Below, piece by piece: positions 62,686 to 64,000 of a stretch of DNA of 64,000 nt. The stretch's first letter is position 1. Each line of letters opens with the position of its first letter. The notes below the pieces were generated by a model. It ran no database searches. It was not told the origin of the DNA and saw only the letters and a program-made list of their open reading frames with translations. The position numbers were made by a program, and so were the translations under genes. Source of the stretch: Pseudomonas gingeri (GTDB lineage: Bacteria > Pseudomonadota > Gammaproteobacteria > Pseudomonadales > Pseudomonadaceae); contig NZ_JACAOS010000003.1 of the NCBI RefSeq assembly GCF_013386165.1, forward strand, positions 848,343 to 912,342, read 5' to 3'.

Positions 62686-63564
62686 GTGACCCAAGCCGAT
62701 AAAACCCTGAGACTGCTATTCCCTCAATGGCAAGGCGGCAACAACCCGCCCTACTTCTTCGGCGCGCAAATGCTCAACTGGCTGATGCCAAAAACCAGCG
62801 GCCCCGTTGAGCAGGTCGATGTCGCAGAGCCCGATGGACAGGCGCTCGCGATGGAGGATGGCATCGTCGGGCGTGCCGTGCTGCTCAAGCAACTGGCCGA
62901 TGCGCGCAAGATCATCGATAAACACCAGCCTGACCGGATGGTCGTGCTCGGTGGCGACTGCCTCGTGGACTTGGCGCCGTTCGCCTATCTCAATGAGCGC
63001 TACGACGGCGAACTGGCGGTGCTCTGGATCGACTCGCATCCGGACGTCATGACCCCTAATGAATTCCCGCACGCCCATGCGATGGTGCTCGGCAACCTGA
63101 TGGGCGAAGGCGATGCTGATTTTACTCAGGCCGTGAAGCGTCCGATCAAGCCCGCCAACGTCATGTACGCCGGCGTGCACAGCCTGCTGGCTAATGAGGT
63201 CGAAGTGATCAACCGCTTGGGGCTGCGCATTTCCGGTCCTGCCGAGATCGCCCAGAGTAGTGCCTCGGTGCTGCAATGGCTCAAGGACAGCGGTGCCCGT
63301 CACCTGGCCATTCATATCGATCTTGATGTGCTGGACGCCACGTTCTTCCGCTCGGTCTTGTTTGCAGAACCTGGCATCCCTGACAACCAGTACGACGGTG
63401 TGGCGCAAGGTCGTGTGACGATGGCTACCATTATCCGGTTGATCAGTGATGTCTCGAAAGTCGTCGACGTAGTGGGGCTGGGCGTCGCCGAACACCTGCC
63501 ATGGGACGCTTTGGCGCTCAAGAACATGCTGGAAAAACTACCGCTGATTGGTACGCCGGATTGA
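62686..63564 (+). CDS. Arginase/ureohydrolase-family protein
   Basis: 292 residues from a GTG at 62686 with AAGGA seven bases upstream; longer frames lack a site. Metal-binding motifs: VVLGGDCLVD, where arginases have GGDHS; LWIDSHPDVMTP with the D-x-H-x-D set; and IHIDLDVLDAT with D-x-D. The His of the first motif is Cys, so the Mn-A site would be altered. The substrate may be an unusual guanidino or amidino compound. A nitroreductase gene follows. Confidence 0.82.
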   Translation: MTQADKTLRLLFPQWQGGNNPPYFFGAQMLNWLMPKTSGPVEQVDVAEPDGQALAMEDGIVGRAVLLKQLADARKIIDKHQPDRMVVLGGDCLVDLAPFAYLNERYDGELAVLWIDSHPDVMTPNEFPHAHAMVLGNLMGEGDADFTQAVKRPIKPANVMYAGVHSLLANEVEVINRLGLRISGPAEIAQSSASVLQWLKDSGARHLAIHIDLDVLDATFFRSVLFAEPGIPDNQYDGVAQGRVTMATIIRLISDVSKVVDVVGLGVAEHLPWDALALKNMLEKLPLIGTPD

Positions 63565-63631
63565 CGGCGAGTGTCCCTTCCCCTCTGTATCCATCAGACA
63601 ATCCGACGCACCTGCCAGGCCAGAACCACGA

Positions 63632-64000
63632 ATGAATGAAACCACCTTGCTCTTGAAAGACTACCGCAGTGATCGCAGTTTTATCGATCAGGCTATCGAT
63701 AATGCCGTTCTGGATGAGATCATCCTTTGTGCACAACGCGCGCCTAGTTCGGCCAATGCGCAGCACAACTCGGTCATTGTCGTTAAAGACCCAGAAACCC
63801 GAAAACGCATTTCAGCACTGTGCGGCGGCCAGCCCTGGATCGCCGATGCCCCAGTGTTCCTCGCGATTGTCGTCGACTTCCATAAAACGGCAGTGGCGCT
63901 TGAAGTGGCGGGAGCCACTCAGGTCATCCATCAGCACATCGAAGGTACGATTGCCGCCAGTACCGATGCCGGTATCATCCTCGGCGCGATCCTCACGGCT
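63632..64000 (+). CDS. Nitroreductase (NfsA-like, FMN-dependent), 5' part only
   Basis: 123 codons to the window edge. The start ATG is at 63632. FMN-binding features are the N-terminal DYRSDRSF and the AQRAPSSANAQHNSVIVVKD loop, followed by CGGQPWIADAPVFLAIVVDF, as in NAD(P)H-dependent NfsA/FRP-type nitro/flavin reductases. The C-terminal half lies outside the window. Confidence 0.85.
   Translation, partial: MNETTLLLKDYRSDRSFIDQAIDNAVLDEIILCAQRAPSSANAQHNSVIVVKDPETRKRISALCGGQPWIADAPVFLAIVVDFHKTAVALEVAGATQVIHQHIEGTIAASTDAGIILGAILTA

Noticed and set aside
1..64000. tRNA, rRNA, CRISPR arrays, complete IS elements, REP clusters
   Set aside because: Looked for on both strands and not seen. The broken genes lack flanking inverted repeats or target duplications that would indicate an IS.

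Overview
The window is a high-GC bacterial chromosome segment that looks like Pseudomonas, probably the P. fluorescens group. The pointers are a MexEF-OprN-type efflux operon, two PtrA-like DUF2790 genes, the density of LysR, TetR and HxlR regulators, and a XerCD/dif site of the gamma-proteobacterial type. No rRNA, tRNA, CRISPR array or intact insertion sequence was seen.

Layout. 1-14 kb: end of a PucR-type regulator, an exported alpha/beta hydrolase, a 2-oxoglutarate/Fe(II) oxygenase, a periplasmic binding protein, a heavy-metal-type two-component system with a DUF2790 gene, a ParD/ParE-type toxin-antitoxin pair, and a small catabolic cluster (MFS transporter, LysR regulator, RraA-type aldolase, aminotransferase, amino-acid:cation symporter) closed by a second DUF2790 copy. 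14-30 kb: detoxification and drug-resistance genes (beta-class GST, epoxide hydrolase, ChaC, MexEF-OprN-like pump, LysR/DHA2 exporter pair, class A beta-lactamase, QorR/QorB-like pair), with remnants of a LysR gene and a GST. 29-43 kb: an AT-richer putative protein phosphatase, an acyltransferase, a cytochrome b plus Tat-exported molybdoenzyme pair, several regulator/oxidoreductase pairs, and a class I fructose-bisphosphate aldolase beside a decayed phosphoglucose isomerase fragment.

At 43260-43287 lies an apparent dif site, the XerCD site for chromosome dimer resolution. Every GGGNAGGG (KOPS-like) motif found by eye left of it reads on the + strand (7 of 7), and every one found to the right reads on the - strand (5 of 5). 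This polarity switch is what the replication terminus should show. Immediately to its right, on the - strand, is a four-gene SMC-type Wadjet (JetABCD) anti-plasmid operon, 43638-51167. Divergent from it is a BrxR/CapW-like WYL regulator, with an inverted repeat in the shared promoter region. A HEPN-like gene lies on the other side of dif, and a helicase C-terminal remnant follows the regulator.

52-64 kb: a second RND efflux system (pump and adaptor on -, TetR on -, outer-membrane factor on +) whose + arm continues into an extra KAS II (FabF) gene and another TetR gene, then an AraC regulator, a ureohydrolase-family gene, and a nitroreductase cut by the window end.

The observations most worth following are the dif/KOPS switch with Wadjet beside it, the WYL-regulated Wadjet locus with unusual ATPase motifs, the aldolase/aminotransferase cluster whose transporter has lost the acidic-side-chain arginine, the duplicated DUF2790 genes with a conserved CusR/CopR-like box, the beta-lactamase with Thr at Ambler position 130, and the phosphatase-like gene.
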